Shown one piece after another: positions 10,401 through 20,143 of a DNA stretch of 64,000 bases; within the stretch, counting starts at the first letter, position 1; every line of letters begins with the position of its first letter. The stretch is from Nakamurella leprariae. Its GTDB lineage: Bacteria > Actinomycetota > Actinomycetes > Mycobacteriales > Nakamurellaceae. Both the position numbers and the translations under genes were made by a program. Location: contig NZ_JAERWK010000023.1 in assembly GCF_016918035.1 (NCBI RefSeq), positions 142,261 through 206,260 on the forward strand. Direction: 5' to 3'. The notes below the pieces were generated by a model. It was given only the letters and a program-made list of their open reading frames with translations, was not told where the DNA came from and did no database searches.

Positions 10401-11820
10401 GTCGGTCTGGCTCGCCTGTGCCTCGCTGACGATCGGCCTCGTCGGACTGGTCGTGGCAACCCGCGGGCGGACGGGGGATCTGCTCGCGCCGTTCTCGACG
10501 TCGTTGATCCTTCTGATCTCGATCTTCGGGATCCGGCCGCTCTTCATGGCCGCCGATGGTGCGATCTGGTTCTACGGCGCCGATGTGTCGCAAGGGACGC
10601 CGCTGGCGTCATTGGTCGGGTTGGCCGGCATCACAGCGCTGGTAGGTGGCCACTGGGTGGCGACGGTGACAACCTCCCGGGGCCGTCGACAGTTCCCGAC
10701 TGAGGTGGAGTTGGCTCCGGCGCCCGATCCGACGATCCTTGCTCTCCGGTTCAGACGGGGGCTGGTCGCGGCCATCGCCATCCTGGGGGCATGGCTTGCG
10801 ATCACCCTGTACATGGGCGGAGGCACCGCGATCCTGGGCCAACTGTTCGCCGGTCGATCGGCGGCGAACTCCCAGTTCCTCGTCGGGGTTCCAGCCTTGG
10901 TCCCGGCCCTGCCCGTCGTCGCGGCGGTCGTTGCCGCGGTGCAACGAGTGACACTCGAGCGGGTTCGGGCGCTGAGCAGGTCTCAGCGGCTCTGCTACTG
11001 GCTGGTGGTCGGTCTGGCGGTCGTTCCGCCACTGGCACTGGGGAATCGGCGCTTCCTGATCCCCTCGATCATCGCGGGGCTCATCGGCGCGAGCACCCGG
11101 CGATGGTCGCGCAAGGTCTCGTTGAGCTTGATCGGAACCAGCGCTGTCGTCTTCTTCTCGCTGACGGTGATTCCGTTCATTCGGAGCGCCGGTTCCAGGA
11201 CCGACGATGCCGGCTTCACCTCCGCGTTCTCCGACCGGGTCGGATCCGAGGGGATCTGGGGAAGCATCGAGAAGTTCTTCGTCTCGTACGACACCGAGAT
11301 GTACTCGTACATAGCCTATGCCGGTCCGCAGATTGGCTCGACCAGCGTCCCATGGGGCTTGGGACGTGGGACCTTCGGTGACCTGCTGATCGCCCCCATG
11401 CCTGCGGCGTTCGGGCCCCCTCGCTCGTGGAGCAACACCTTGCTGACGGGGCTGTTCGGTGGAACATGTCAGGAAGGCATCTGCCCGGTTCCGAGCGTCT
11501 TCGGGACGCTCTTCTTCGATTTCGGACTTGTCGGCGTCGTGGTGGCGAGCTACCTGCTCGGATCGTGGAGCCAACGCTGGACGAGTCGCTACGAGAGGGC
11601 ATCTGGGAGCAGGTTGGTAGCGCTGGTGGTGGTCGCGGCGGTCGCACCGGTCGCGGCACGCGGCAATTTTCCAGCCCAGGTCAGCATCGCGCTCCAGGTC
11701 GCGGTTGCCGCACTGGCCGTTGACTGGTGGGTCAGACAGGCCCGGCCAGGCAGGGCAGGACCGCTGCCGGTAGCGCACCGCCGATCTTGGCGCGGACGTT
11801 CCTCCGTGCCGCGTCGCTGA
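10390..11820 (+). CDS. Wzy-type oligosaccharide repeat-unit polymerase
   Basis: A 476-residue protein with about 11 hydrophobic segments and a long periplasmic loop (about residues 270-370) rich in polar and aromatic residues. Overall it resembles O-antigen/teichuronic polymerases. It would join flipped repeat units on the outer face of the membrane. The ATG at 10390 overlaps the pyruvyltransferase stop. Wzy proteins are poorly conserved in sequence, so the call rests on topology and on the gene lying directly after wzx and the modifier. Its stop faces the kinase-like gene of the opposite operon 48 bp away. Confidence 0.8.
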   Translation: MPVESVWLACASLTIGLVGLVVATRGRTGDLLAPFSTSLILLISIFGIRPLFMAADGAIWFYGADVSQGTPLASLVGLAGITALVGGHWVATVTTSRGRRQFPTEVELAPAPDPTILALRFRRGLVAAIAILGAWLAITLYMGGGTAILGQLFAGRSAANSQFLVGVPALVPALPVVAAVVAAVQRVTLERVRALSRSQRLCYWLVVGLAVVPPLALGNRRFLIPSIIAGLIGASTRRWSRKVSLSLIGTSAVVFFSLTVIPFIRSAGSRTDDAGFTSAFSDRVGSEGIWGSIEKFFVSYDTEMYSYIAYAGPQIGSTSVPWGLGRGTFGDLLIAPMPAAFGPPRSWSNTLLTGLFGGTCQEGICPVPSVFGTLFFDFGLVGVVVASYLLGSWSQRWTSRYERASGSRLVALVVVAAVAPVAARGNFPAQVSIALQVAVAALAVDWWVRQARPGRAGPLPVAHRRSWRGRSSVPRR

Positions 11821-11868
11821 CCGCTCGTTGCACGATGACGGAACGGCTGGCTGATCCTGCTCCGGATG

Positions 11869-12729
11869 TCACCTGTCCGAGAACTGATCGCCCGCCCGAG
11901 AGTCGAAGTACGTGAGCATTTCTCGGAGATTGGTGGCCACCAGAGGCAGGGCGAATCCCGTTCGCCTGCAGTACTCGCGAACCAACGGCGAGCTGAAACG
12001 GAGGTGGTCCCGGGCATCCTGACTGCTGAGCATGCCGCCGATGTCCGCCGAGGCCAGGACGTAGTGAGCCAAGTCGAGACCGGGCTGCAAGGCCCGGGCC
12101 CGCTCCCAGTCGATGAGCCAGGTGCGTTCGCCGTGCAACAGGTTCCAGGGAGCCAAGTCACCGTGGGTGATTCCGCTGTCGTCGACTCGCGCCAGCTCAA
12201 CGGACACCGCCAGTGCCTCGTCCAGGTCGAAATGCACGGAACCATGGACATCTGCGACGCGCTCCATGTCGAACGCCGACCACGTCCGTCCTTCACTGAG
12301 TCTGTTGACGATCGGTACTGAGAACAGCCCGGAGTGATCCGCGAGTCGGCGCAGCGTTCGGTACTCCTCGCGGATCCGGGCACGCTGGTCCTGCATGCCG
12401 ATCTTGGCGATGACGCCCTGCGTGTCGTCCGTGTCGATCGCGATGACCCATTGCTGGCGGTCGGGGGAGCGCATCACCGCGCACCCCCGTGGGCGCACCC
12501 CGAGCGCGGCGATGACCTCGTCAAGTTCGAACGGGAAGCCACTCGCCCGTTTGCCTCGAAGGCGCAGGGCCGTCGAGATGGCCAAGGCGACCTGGCCGCG
12601 CAACTTGGACGGCCGGTACAACCACGTCGCGATGGCACCGGAACCGGAGGCCGCCAGTTCCAGGCGCCCGGGGGTGAGCGGGACCGAGCGGAGGGTGACC
12701 AGTGGTCGGGAGGTCGATGGCGGACTCAT
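11869..12729 (-). CDS. Aminoglycoside phosphotransferase-fold small-molecule kinase
   Basis: A 286-residue protein of the APH/choline-kinase fold. The catalytic loop THGDLAPWNLL and metal-binding LIDWERA are visible near residues 190-215, so it should transfer phosphate from ATP to a hydroxyl. An antibiotic target is unlikely: it is the last gene of a polysaccharide operon, and its start overlaps the previous stop as TGATG. A sugar, lipid-carrier or glycan phosphorylation role is a reasonable inference. The N-terminal 60 residues contain no recognised domain. Confidence 0.8.
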   Translation of the reverse strand: MSPPSTSRPLVTLRSVPLTPGRLELAASGSGAIATWLYRPSKLRGQVALAISTALRLRGKRASGFPFELDEVIAALGVRPRGCAVMRSPDRQQWVIAIDTDDTQGVIAKIGMQDQRARIREEYRTLRRLADHSGLFSVPIVNRLSEGRTWSAFDMERVADVHGSVHFDLDEALAVSVELARVDDSGITHGDLAPWNLLHGERTWLIDWERARALQPGLDLAHYVLASADIGGMLSSQDARDHLRFSSPLVREYCRRTGFALPLVATNLREMLTYFDSRAGDQFSDR

Positions 12730-13526
12730 CAGACCGACTTCCGCGCAGCCAAGCTGAAGGCCGCCCGGTCGATCGGTTCCATCAGCAGTTCCGCGATGCG
12801 TCGGGTCGGGCGGCCGTAGTCCTCGCCTCGCGTGCCGGAGACCCCCCTCAATCGGGGACGCTCGGCGAAGCGGTTGACTCGGACCTGGCGGACCGCGCTG
12901 GCATGCATGAGCCGCGCGGCCAGGACGTTGCCCAGATCCGTTCCGCGCGCCTCGTCCACCTCGTCACACATTCCTGACAGGTCGCGCGCCCAGATCGCTC
13001 GGGAGGCTCCGACGACCCGCATGTCGAAGCGTGACCGATCGAGCAGACCGCGCGCCACGACCGTCCGCTCGGGGAGTTCGGTGATCACGCGATCGGCATT
13101 GGCGATGGTCAGACGGCCGGTGATCTTGTACATGGCCGTCGTGTCGTCGGTCAGGAGTCCTACCGTTCGATCGATCATCTCAGCCTCGATCGCGCCTTTT
13201 CCGCGCATCAGTGCCGTCTCTGTCGGAGTGACGTCGATCCAGGTGATCTCGTTGCAACCGGATTCACTGAATGCCTCGAGGAAGCAGTCCGGAGGCGTCC
13301 CCGAGGACTCCGTGACCACGATCCGGGCGCCGGTCCGCTGAGCGAACTCACCCCAGAACCGGAAGGAATCCAAGTACTGCGTGCGCCGTGCCTCCGCGTC
13401 ACTCAGTGCCACCGACACGCCAGAGTTCGGCTGCACCGCTGCCGTCAACAGCACCACGACGTTCGTGCGCAGATCTTGCGGTCCTTCTGATCTCCGGTGC
13501 CGGAGACGGTCCGTCGACGGCCTCAT
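12729..13526 (-). CDS. Unrecognised polysaccharide-operon protein (possible glycosyltransferase)
   Basis: A 265-residue soluble protein that I do not recognise. From residue 20 it has an alternating alpha/beta pattern beginning TNVVVLLTAAVQPNSG, a hydrophilic middle, and MYKITGRLTIANAD near 135. YKI.GR-type segments occur in several capsule glycosyltransferases, so a GT role is possible but unproved. There is no signal peptide or membrane helix. It is sandwiched between a GT4 (ATGA overlap) and the APH-like kinase (TGATG overlap), so it belongs to the same operon and presumably acts on the same repeat unit. Confidence 0.7.
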   Translation of the reverse strand: MRPSTDRLRHRRSEGPQDLRTNVVVLLTAAVQPNSGVSVALSDAEARRTQYLDSFRFWGEFAQRTGARIVVTESSGTPPDCFLEAFSESGCNEITWIDVTPTETALMRGKGAIEAEMIDRTVGLLTDDTTAMYKITGRLTIANADRVITELPERTVVARGLLDRSRFDMRVVGASRAIWARDLSGMCDEVDEARGTDLGNVLAARLMHASAVRQVRVNRFAERPRLRGVSGTRGEDYGRPTRRIAELLMEPIDRAAFSLAARKSV

Positions 13527-14626
13527 ACCAGCATCGCCCGGACGCCGGCGGCGAAGTTGCCAATCATCTGGTCCATCGTCGGATGAGCCCGGGCTGGTGC
13601 GGGCCGTTCGGCGAATCGTTCGGTGCTGGCCAGGAGCTTGTGGGCGTAGCTCCGGGGGTCGTCATCACTGCTGAACATCGACACACCTTCTTGCAAGTAC
13701 TCGATCTCGGCCGAGTGGTACTTCCACTTGGTCGTGATGACGGGAAGCCCCAGGGCGAGGGCCTCGACCGCGATCAGCCCGATCCGTCCGGGCATCGCGA
13801 GCGTGCTGGCCACCTTGCTGACCAGAGCCTTCTCGCTGGAACCCACATATCCCATGTGGATGACCTGACCTCGGTCGATGGCAGGTCGGAGCAATTCGAT
13901 GGAGGCTCCGCGGCCGCCCACGATCAGCTTGAACCGTGGGTCGAGCTGCGCCAGCTCCGCCAGTGACTCCGCGAGGAAATCGATGCGCTTGGCTTGATCG
14001 AGCCCCCCGAAGTACGCAGCCGTACGACAGCGGTCCAGGCTGTGCCGCTCGACGAAGGCGTCGACGACCGCCGGGTCCACGGCACTGGCCGCAGTGCACA
14101 AGGTGGCCGTGTCCACCGAGTTCATCACCGTGGTGACTGCGTGGGGCCTGACGCCCAACCGGATCGCCTCGGCAGCACCGCCTGGAGTGTAGGCAAAGAC
14201 CCGCGACGCATTCATGAGCTGCCATCGCTCGACGAGGGCATCGAGTGGATGGGACTCCGAGGTGTACGACTTGATGTGACCCCACAGTCCGACCGGGATA
14301 CCGCGGAACTTGCCGGTCAGGATCGCGCGGTAGGTGTCGTACGACGATCCGAGCATGGCGACGATCACGGCGTCAGCGCTGCGCTGGGCTGGTCCGCTGC
14401 CCAGGTAGGAGATCGTGCGACCGCGGATCCGCAGAGTGCCACCCTGGGTGAACGTGTGCCAGGGCGGATTGTGATCGCTGTCACCGCGGGCGGCGGCCAC
14501 TCCGCCGGCGGGTGGCGACGCCACCCGGCAGGCGATGTCGTCCTTGGCCAACTCAGCGATGAGGCCCTCGAAGAAGGGCAGACGGTAAGTCGTCAGTCGT
14601 GGTTGCACGATCAGCAGGTTGGTCAT
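13523..14626 (-). CDS. GT4-like glycosyltransferase
   Basis: A 367-residue GT-B fold enzyme. The N-terminal Rossmann half begins MTNLLIVQPRLTTYRLPFFEGL, a common opening for cytosolic capsule glycosyltransferases. The C-terminal donor-binding half carries FGGLDQAKRIDFLAES, and the GRIGLIAVEALALGLPVITT segment corresponds to the E.x7.E region. It would add a sugar to the undecaprenyl-linked intermediate at the inner membrane face. Start overlaps the upstream GT4 stop (ATGA). Donor and acceptor unknown. Confidence 0.87.
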   Translation of the reverse strand: MTNLLIVQPRLTTYRLPFFEGLIAELAKDDIACRVASPPAGGVAAARGDSDHNPPWHTFTQGGTLRIRGRTISYLGSGPAQRSADAVIVAMLGSSYDTYRAILTGKFRGIPVGLWGHIKSYTSESHPLDALVERWQLMNASRVFAYTPGGAAEAIRLGVRPHAVTTVMNSVDTATLCTAASAVDPAVVDAFVERHSLDRCRTAAYFGGLDQAKRIDFLAESLAELAQLDPRFKLIVGGRGASIELLRPAIDRGQVIHMGYVGSSEKALVSKVASTLAMPGRIGLIAVEALALGLPVITTKWKYHSAEIEYLQEGVSMFSSDDDPRSYAHKLLASTERFAERPAPARAHPTMDQMIGNFAAGVRAMLV

Positions 14627-15777
14627 CGGGTCGACTCTGGCGCCGGTGCCGTGCGTGTCCCCGTGGAAAGGCTGGCTCGGTAGTGGTCGAGCAACTGATC
14701 GACCACCGCATCGATCGAAGCCTGCTCTCGGACAGCCCGTCGAGCGTTCTCGCCCATCGTCGTGGCCAAGCTCAGGTCGGTGACGATGGTGTCAATGGCG
14801 TCGGCCAGGCCAGCGGTGCTGTGATCCACGACCAATCCGCTGTTCGTCTGTCTGATGAGATCGGCGAGCCCGCAGGACTCGGTGACGATGACGGGCGTGC
14901 CGTGCGCCATGGACTCCAGCACGGCCATCGGATACGGCTCGTCGATCGAGGGCAGCACGAAGACCGACGCCCGCGCAAGCTCCGCCTGCAGCGATGCGTG
15001 AGCCATCGGCCCGACCCATTCGACCGCCGGATCGTGCAACTCGCTCAGGAGCTCGCGGACGTTGTCGCCTTGTCCCTCATCCGGTCCGACGAGACGGAAG
15101 CGTGCCCGGACACCGTCCGCGCGGAGCTGCGCGGCGGCGCGGATGAAGGCGCTCGGTCGCTTCCGCGAATGCAGTCGCGAGGCGAACAGCACGGTCGGCT
15201 CCCGACCGTCGCGTCGATCGACCCCGTCAGTTTCGGGCGGCAGTGCCAACCCGTTCATCAAGCGCTGGCTCTTCAGACCGGGGACGACCTCTTGGAGGTG
15301 CCGCTGCTCGAGCGCCGTCAGCGCGAAGACCGCGGCCGCGCCGCGCAACGCCCGACGCGTCGCCAGGCTGTCCAGCACGGCGCCGAGCCGGTTCTTGGGC
15401 GGGTCGACCATGCCGTGGGTCTGGACGACGTAAGGAATGCCGAGCCGGGAGGCGGCCAAGGCGATCGGAAGGGTGATGAGGTCTCGACTCATGTGGATGT
15501 GCAGGAGGTCGATTCGTGCGCGGTGTCGAATCAACCAGGAGATCGACGACGGCGCAGACCAGCCGGCGAAACCAAGAGCTGGGACCAGGCGCCGAATGGC
15601 GAACGTGAGCACGGGAGCACCTTGGACGTCCGAGGGATGGTAGCCGCGGGAACCGGCGATCAGGAAGGCTGGGACGTCTGCGCGGCGGAGCCCGTTGACA
15701 TGGCCGGCCGCCACGGTGAGAGGTCCTCCGTAGGAGTTCATCGAGTCGACCGAATGAACGACGTGGACGACTCTCAT
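14623..15777 (-). CDS. GT4 family glycosyltransferase
   Basis: A 384-residue retaining GT-B enzyme. The N-terminus MRVVHVVHSVDSMNSYGGP matches the GGP/GG loop of GT4 acceptor domains. The C-terminal half has FASRLHSRKRPSAFIRAA, FRLVGPDEGQ and the signature PSIDEPYPMAVLESMAHGTPVIVTESCGL, with the conserved acidic pair. The frame is open further upstream, but ATG 15777 gives the family N-terminus and an ATGA overlap with the acetyltransferase stop. Member of the coupled operon that begins with GDP-fucose synthase. Confidence 0.92.
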   Translation of the reverse strand: MRVVHVVHSVDSMNSYGGPLTVAAGHVNGLRRADVPAFLIAGSRGYHPSDVQGAPVLTFAIRRLVPALGFAGWSAPSSISWLIRHRARIDLLHIHMSRDLITLPIALAASRLGIPYVVQTHGMVDPPKNRLGAVLDSLATRRALRGAAAVFALTALEQRHLQEVVPGLKSQRLMNGLALPPETDGVDRRDGREPTVLFASRLHSRKRPSAFIRAAAQLRADGVRARFRLVGPDEGQGDNVRELLSELHDPAVEWVGPMAHASLQAELARASVFVLPSIDEPYPMAVLESMAHGTPVIVTESCGLADLIRQTNSGLVVDHSTAGLADAIDTIVTDLSLATTMGENARRAVREQASIDAVVDQLLDHYRASLSTGTRTAPAPESTR

Positions 15778-16325
15778 CGCTGACTCGCGGCGACGTGTCC
15801 GGCCGCGACGCTGTGACCGACCGTTGCGGCCGCTCCGACCACTGATCCGCTGCCAAGCGTGACTCCGCGCAGCACGATGGACCGGGCCGCCACCCACGCG
15901 CCGTCCTCGATGACGATCGGCCCATTGTCGAACTCGAACGTCTCGGAGCGACGGTCATGAGAGCCGGTGCACAGCAGGGCTTCCTGCGAGATGCAGACGT
16001 CGTTGCCGATGGTGACCGGTTCGAGGTTGAGGATCCACGCTCCTTCGCCGATCCAGCAGTCGTTGCCGATGGTCAGCTTCCAGGGCCAGTGCACGCGGAC
16101 GCGGTGCCGCATGAGGACGCCGGTACCGATGTCGGCGCCGAACGCTCGCAGGATCGCGATGCGGACCGGGCTCGGGCACCACCACTTCATGGCCACCAGG
16201 TTCGAGGTGGCGAACCAGGCCGCCTGCCACAGCGTGTTGCGACCCTTGTCGTACCCAGCTCCGGTGAAGCCGGCCAGGCGTCGGCGCGCGGGCGCCGGAG
16301 CGGGGTGTGCAGGGGCGGCCGTCAT
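15774..16325 (-). CDS. WcaF-like left-handed beta-helix acetyltransferase
   Basis: A 183-residue hexapeptide-repeat acetyltransferase expected to O-acetylate a repeat-unit sugar using acetyl-CoA. GFTGAGYDKGRN and the sequence around AFGADIGTGVLMRHRVRVHWPWKL are characteristic of colanic-acid WcaF/WcaB-type proteins. The hexapeptide coils follow, with SHDR supplying the probable catalytic His. ATG 16325 is chosen over the longer open frame because it overlaps the GDP-fucose synthase stop as ATGA. Context supports polysaccharide modification. Confidence 0.9.
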   Translation of the reverse strand: MTAAPAHPAPAPARRRLAGFTGAGYDKGRNTLWQAAWFATSNLVAMKWWCPSPVRIAILRAFGADIGTGVLMRHRVRVHWPWKLTIGNDCWIGEGAWILNLEPVTIGNDVCISQEALLCTGSHDRRSETFEFDNGPIVIEDGAWVAARSIVLRGVTLGSGSVVGAAATVGHSVAAGHVAASQR

Positions 16326-17299
16326 CCGCGCACCTCGCTGGCGTGCTGCAGGAACCACCGGTAGGTGTCGCTCAGTCCGGTCTGCAGGTCGATCTGCGGT
16401 TTCCACCCGGTGGCCTTGATCCGGGAGACATCGAGCAGCTTGCGCGGCGTGCCGTCCGGCTTGCTGGTGTCCCATTCGATGTCGCCCTGGTAGTCGACGG
16501 CCGCCGCGGTCATCTCGGCGATCTCGGCGATCGTCTGATCCACCCCGGTGCCGATGTTGATGGTCTGCGGGTCGTCGTAGTGCTCGAGCAGATGCAGGCA
16601 GGCGGCGGCCAGGTCGTCGACGTGCAGGAACTCCCGCTTCGGGGTGCCCGTGCCCCAGCAGGTGACTGACGCCGCGCCCGACTCCTTGGCTTCGTGGAAG
16701 CGTCGGATCAGCGCCGGCAACACGTGGCTGTTCCTCGGGTGGAAGTTGTCGCCCGGCCCGTACAAGTTGGTCGGCATCGCGGAGATGTACGGCAGGCCGT
16801 ACTGCCGGCGGATGGCCTGCACCTGCATGATCCCGGCGATCTTGGCGATCGCGTACGCGTCGTTGGTCGGCTCCAGTGCGCCGGTCAGCAGCGAGTCCTC
16901 GCGGATGGGCTGCTCGGCGAACTTGGGATAGATGCAGCTGGACCCGAGGAACAGCAAGCGCGGTACCTCAGCGGCCACCGCGGCGTCCATCAGGTTCACC
17001 TGGATCTGCAGGTTCTCGGACAGGAACTCGGCCGGGTACGTGTGGTTGGCCAGGATGCCGCCGACCCGGGCTGCTGCGTCGATCACCACGGCCGGGCGGA
17101 GCGCGCGGACTCGTTCGTGCACGGCGGCCCTGTCTCGCAGATCCAGCTCGGACGACGACCACCCCACCAGGTTGGTGAAGCCGTTCGCCTCGAGGTGCCG
17201 CCACAGTGCGGAGCCGACCAGGCCGCGGTGGCCGGCGATGTAGACCGGGGCCTCCCGGTCGAGCTGATGGATGGGGGATCCCACCCGGTGTTCGGGCAC
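16322..17299 (-). CDS. fcl: GDP-L-fucose synthase
   Basis: Bifunctional 3,5-epimerase/4-reductase that converts GDP-4-keto-6-deoxymannose to GDP-L-fucose with NADPH. The 325-residue SDR protein shows the cofactor motif AGHRGLVGSA near residue 23, the catalytic SSCIYPK region, YAIAKIAG (YxxxK), and the family signatures NLYGPGDNFHPRNSHV and LHVDDLA. Its substrate is supplied by the divergently transcribed gmd 102 bp away. GTG at 17299 has GAGG eight bases upstream. First gene of the minus operon of cluster A. Confidence 0.96.
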   Translation of the reverse strand: MPEHRVGSPIHQLDREAPVYIAGHRGLVGSALWRHLEANGFTNLVGWSSSELDLRDRAAVHERVRALRPAVVIDAAARVGGILANHTYPAEFLSENLQIQVNLMDAAVAAEVPRLLFLGSSCIYPKFAEQPIREDSLLTGALEPTNDAYAIAKIAGIMQVQAIRRQYGLPYISAMPTNLYGPGDNFHPRNSHVLPALIRRFHEAKESGAASVTCWGTGTPKREFLHVDDLAAACLHLLEHYDDPQTINIGTGVDQTIAEIAEMTAAAVDYQGDIEWDTSKPDGTPRKLLDVSRIKATGWKPQIDLQTGLSDTYRWFLQHASEVRG

Positions 17300-17401
17300 G
17301 TGACCGCCTCAGGAGAAGAGCTGACGGGGACGAAACGCTCCGCGTGGAGAATTGCGAGCAGAGCGTAGCCATACAGTTACACCGAGAGAAGTGAGCTTCC
17401 T

Positions 17402-18427
17402 GTGACCGCGACCGCCGAGTCCCCTGGAACCAGCCAGCGCAAGGTTGCCTTGATCACCGGCATCACCGGGCAGGACGGCTCCTACCTGGCCGAACTCCTG
17501 CTGGAGAAGGGCTATGTCGTCCACGGCTTCATGCGCCGGTCATCGACGTTCAACACCTCCCGCATCGATCACCTGTACCAGGACCCACACGACCCCAGCG
17601 CCCGGCTCTTCCTGCACCACGCCGACCTGACCGACGGCTCCCGGCTGGTCACCCTGCTGGAGAAGATCAACCCGACCGAGGTCTACAACCTCGCCGCCCA
17701 GTCGCACGTGCGGGTGTCCTTCGACGAACCCGAGTTCACCGGTCTGACCACCGGCATGGGCACCACGCGACTGCTCGAGGCCATCCGGGCCACCGGTGTG
17801 CCGGCCCGCTTCTACCAGGCCAGCAGCTCCGAGATGTTCGGCGCGACCCCGCCGCCGCAGGACGAGGAGACGCCGTTCTGGCCGCGCTCGCCCTACGGCG
17901 CCGCCAAGGTCTATTCGTACTGGATCACCCGGAACTACCGGGAGGCGTACGACCTGTTCGCGGTGAACGGCATCCTGTTCAACCACGAGTCGCCCCGGCG
18001 CGGCGAGACCTTCGTGACGCGCAAGATCGCCATGGGTGCCGCGGCGGTCGCCAGTGGCAAGCAGCAGTACCTGTACATGGGCAACCTCGACGCGGTCCGC
18101 GACTGGGGCTACGCCAAGGAGTACGTCGAGGGCATGTGGCGCATGCTGCAGGCCGAGGTCCCGCAGGACTACGTGCTGGCGACCGGGACCGCTTACACCG
18201 TGCGCGACTTCCTGGAGTTCTGCTTCCGGACCGTCAATCTCGACTGGCAGGACCACGTGCGATTCGACGAGCGCTACCTACGCCCGTCCGAGGTCGACTC
18301 CCTCATCGGCGACGCGTCGAAGGCCAAGCGTGAACTCGGCTGGGAGGCTCAGGTCCTGCCGCCCGAGCTCGCCCGCATCATGACCGAGGCCGAGATGGTC
18401 GCGCAGCACGCGGTTCCCCAGCGCTGA
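17402..18427 (+). CDS. gmd: GDP-mannose 4,6-dehydratase
   Basis: Makes GDP-4-keto-6-deoxy-D-mannose from GDP-mannose, the first step to GDP-L-fucose. The 341-residue protein has [21 protein letters not shown] near residue 20, the catalytic [17 protein letters not shown] (YxxxK), and [16 protein letters not shown], all diagnostic for Gmd. Start GTG 17402, separated from the divergent fcl start by a shared 102-bp promoter region. A second Gmd at 47760 serves cluster B, so the function is duplicated in the window. Confidence 0.96.
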   Translation: MTATAESPGTSQRKVALITGITGQDGSYLAELLLEKGYVVHGFMRRSSTFNTSRIDHLYQDPHDPSARLFLHHADLTDGSRLVTLLEKINPTEVYNLAAQSHVRVSFDEPEFTGLTTGMGTTRLLEAIRATGVPARFYQASSSEMFGATPPPQDEETPFWPRSPYGAAKVYSYWITRNYREAYDLFAVNGILFNHESPRRGETFVTRKIAMGAAAVASGKQQYLYMGNLDAVRDWGYAKEYVEGMWRMLQAEVPQDYVLATGTAYTVRDFLEFCFRTVNLDWQDHVRFDERYLRPSEVDSLIGDASKAKRELGWEAQVLPPELARIMTEAEMVAQHAVPQR

Positions 18428-18804
18428 CGTGGGCCACTTGGTAACGAGTGGGTGATCTTCAACGACATCAACACCGGGACACCGTCGTTGCGGCTCGTGG
18501 CTGCCGACGAGAGATCACTGGTTGCGACACAAGAACACCGATCGACGGCGCCGGTCACCCGATGGTGGCTGCTTGCGGCCGATCTCGATCACCATCGGTC
18601 GTCATGTCCGAGTCCGGGTGTGTGACAGCCGTTCCCGGAGGCCAGCCGCTTCCCGTAGCATCGGCCATCGGGTCCGGAGAGCACTTCCCACGCAGGCGTC
18701 ACCGAGACCGGAACATTCGATCCGATGTCGTGTCGAGGCGCCAGGCCAGCAATGACTCGCGGGGCCGCCAGAACACACTGAGCGGTCGCCCGGACGGGGG
18801 AAGT
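18428..18804. other. Gene-free region upstream of the WcaI-like gene
   Basis: About 377 bases with no coding sequence of normal codon use on either strand. It lies between co-directional genes and probably carries the promoter of the 18805-21712 pair. No clear palindrome, terminator or repeat was found by eye. Confidence 0.4.
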
Positions 18805-20106
18805 ATGGACGCAGTGGACTTGAGCGGTGCCCGGATCACCGTCGTGGGCATCAATTACGCGCCCGAGCCGACCGGCAGCGCCCCCTACGTCACTGCGCTC
18901 GCCCGCGCGCTGGCCGACGGGGGAGCGCATGTCCACGTCGTGACGGGACTGCCGCACTATCCGCAGTGGCGGGTCGACGATCCTCGGTACGCGAACGGTG
19001 ATTTCTGGCAGGAGTGGGACGGCTCGGTGCAGGTGACGCGGTGCCGGCACTGGGTGCCCCCGCAGTCGAGCATGAAGGACCGGGCACGGATGGAGGCCAG
19101 CTTCTTCCGCCGGGCGCTGCAGGTGCTGCGCGGTGAGCGACCGGATCTGGTGATCGCCTCGGTGCCGGTGCTGGGTGCACTCGCTGCGCCGCTCGCGGCG
19201 TACCGTCGGCGGGTTCCCGTGGCGGCGATCATCCAGGATCTGACTGCGAACGCCGCGACGCAGACCGGCACGGTGGGGGGCCGGCTGGGCGCGGTGATCC
19301 GGGCGGGGGAGTACTCGCTGTACCGACGTTGCGCCCGGATCGGCGTGATCAACGAGGAGTTCCGGCGGGTTCTCGAGCAGGGCGGCGTCCCGGTCGACAA
19401 GGTCGATCTCACCACCAATTTCGCCCACATCACGCCGGTCCGTGCGAGCGTGTCCGAAGCGCGGGCCCGCCTCGGCTGGGACCCGGACGCGTTCCTGGTG
19501 GTGCACACCGGCAACATGGGTTCCAAGCAGGGTCTCGAGACAGTGGTCGACGCCGCACGCCTGGCCGAGCAGCGCGCCAGTACGGTCCAGTTCGTGTTCG
19601 TCGGTGACGGCAATCAGCGCCAAGTGCTGGGGCAACGTGCCGCCGGAGTGGCGAACGCGCAGTTCGTCCCGCCGCTGTCCGACGCAGACTATCCCTACGC
19701 ACTTGCAGCTGCAGATGTGTTGCTGCTCAACGAGTTGCCTTCAGCAATCACCATGTCGCTGCCGAGCAAGTTGACCTCCTACACAGCAGCCGGCCGCCCC
19801 GTGCTCGCCGCGACCGACTCGGTCAGCATCACTGCGGCGTTCTTGGCCGAGCAACGGCTGGGTGAGGTCGTCGCAGGGGGGGATCCGCAGGCGCTGCTGG
19901 ACGCAGCCGAGCACTTGCAGCACGACGAGGTCCGCCGACACGAGCTGGCGTCGGCGTCGCGGCGGGTCTACACCACCCTCTACGGCCGCGAGGCCGCCGA
20001 GGACCGGTACCGGCGGTTCGCCGGGACCGCGCTGGCCGGCTCCAGGTCACGCGCGAGCTCCAGCGAGGTGGACGACTCTCCGGCACTGCGTTCCGAGGCC
20101 GGGTGA
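18805..20106 (+). CDS. WcaI-type GT4 glycosyltransferase
   Basis: A 433-residue GT-B enzyme of the WcaI/colanic acid fucosyltransferase type. Near residue 15 it has VVGINYAPEPTGSAPYVTALA and then VVTGLPHYPQWRV, both typical of this subfamily. The donor domain has VVHTGNMGSKQGLETVVDAA and LPSKLTSYTAAGRPVLA. GGGGGAAG lies just before ATG 18805; the frame is open for a further 119 codons upstream but without a ribosome site or familiar sequence. Given gmd and fcl next door, a GDP-fucose donor is plausible but unproved. Confidence 0.9.
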   Translation: MDAVDLSGARITVVGINYAPEPTGSAPYVTALARALADGGAHVHVVTGLPHYPQWRVDDPRYANGDFWQEWDGSVQVTRCRHWVPPQSSMKDRARMEASFFRRALQVLRGERPDLVIASVPVLGALAAPLAAYRRRVPVAAIIQDLTANAATQTGTVGGRLGAVIRAGEYSLYRRCARIGVINEEFRRVLEQGGVPVDKVDLTTNFAHITPVRASVSEARARLGWDPDAFLVVHTGNMGSKQGLETVVDAARLAEQRASTVQFVFVGDGNQRQVLGQRAAGVANAQFVPPLSDADYPYALAAADVLLLNELPSAITMSLPSKLTSYTAAGRPVLAATDSVSITAAFLAEQRLGEVVAGGDPQALLDAAEHLQHDEVRRHELASASRRVYTTLYGREAAEDRYRRFAGTALAGSRSRASSSEVDDSPALRSEAG

Positions 20107-20143
20107 CTCGGGTGTCGGATCCACGTGCGTCGAGGAGTTGGCG

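Noticed and set aside
11869..12729. Antibiotic-resistance function for the APH-fold kinase.
   Set aside because: Full operon coupling with glycosyltransferases and no close resemblance to known resistance enzymes make a glycan-related substrate more likely.
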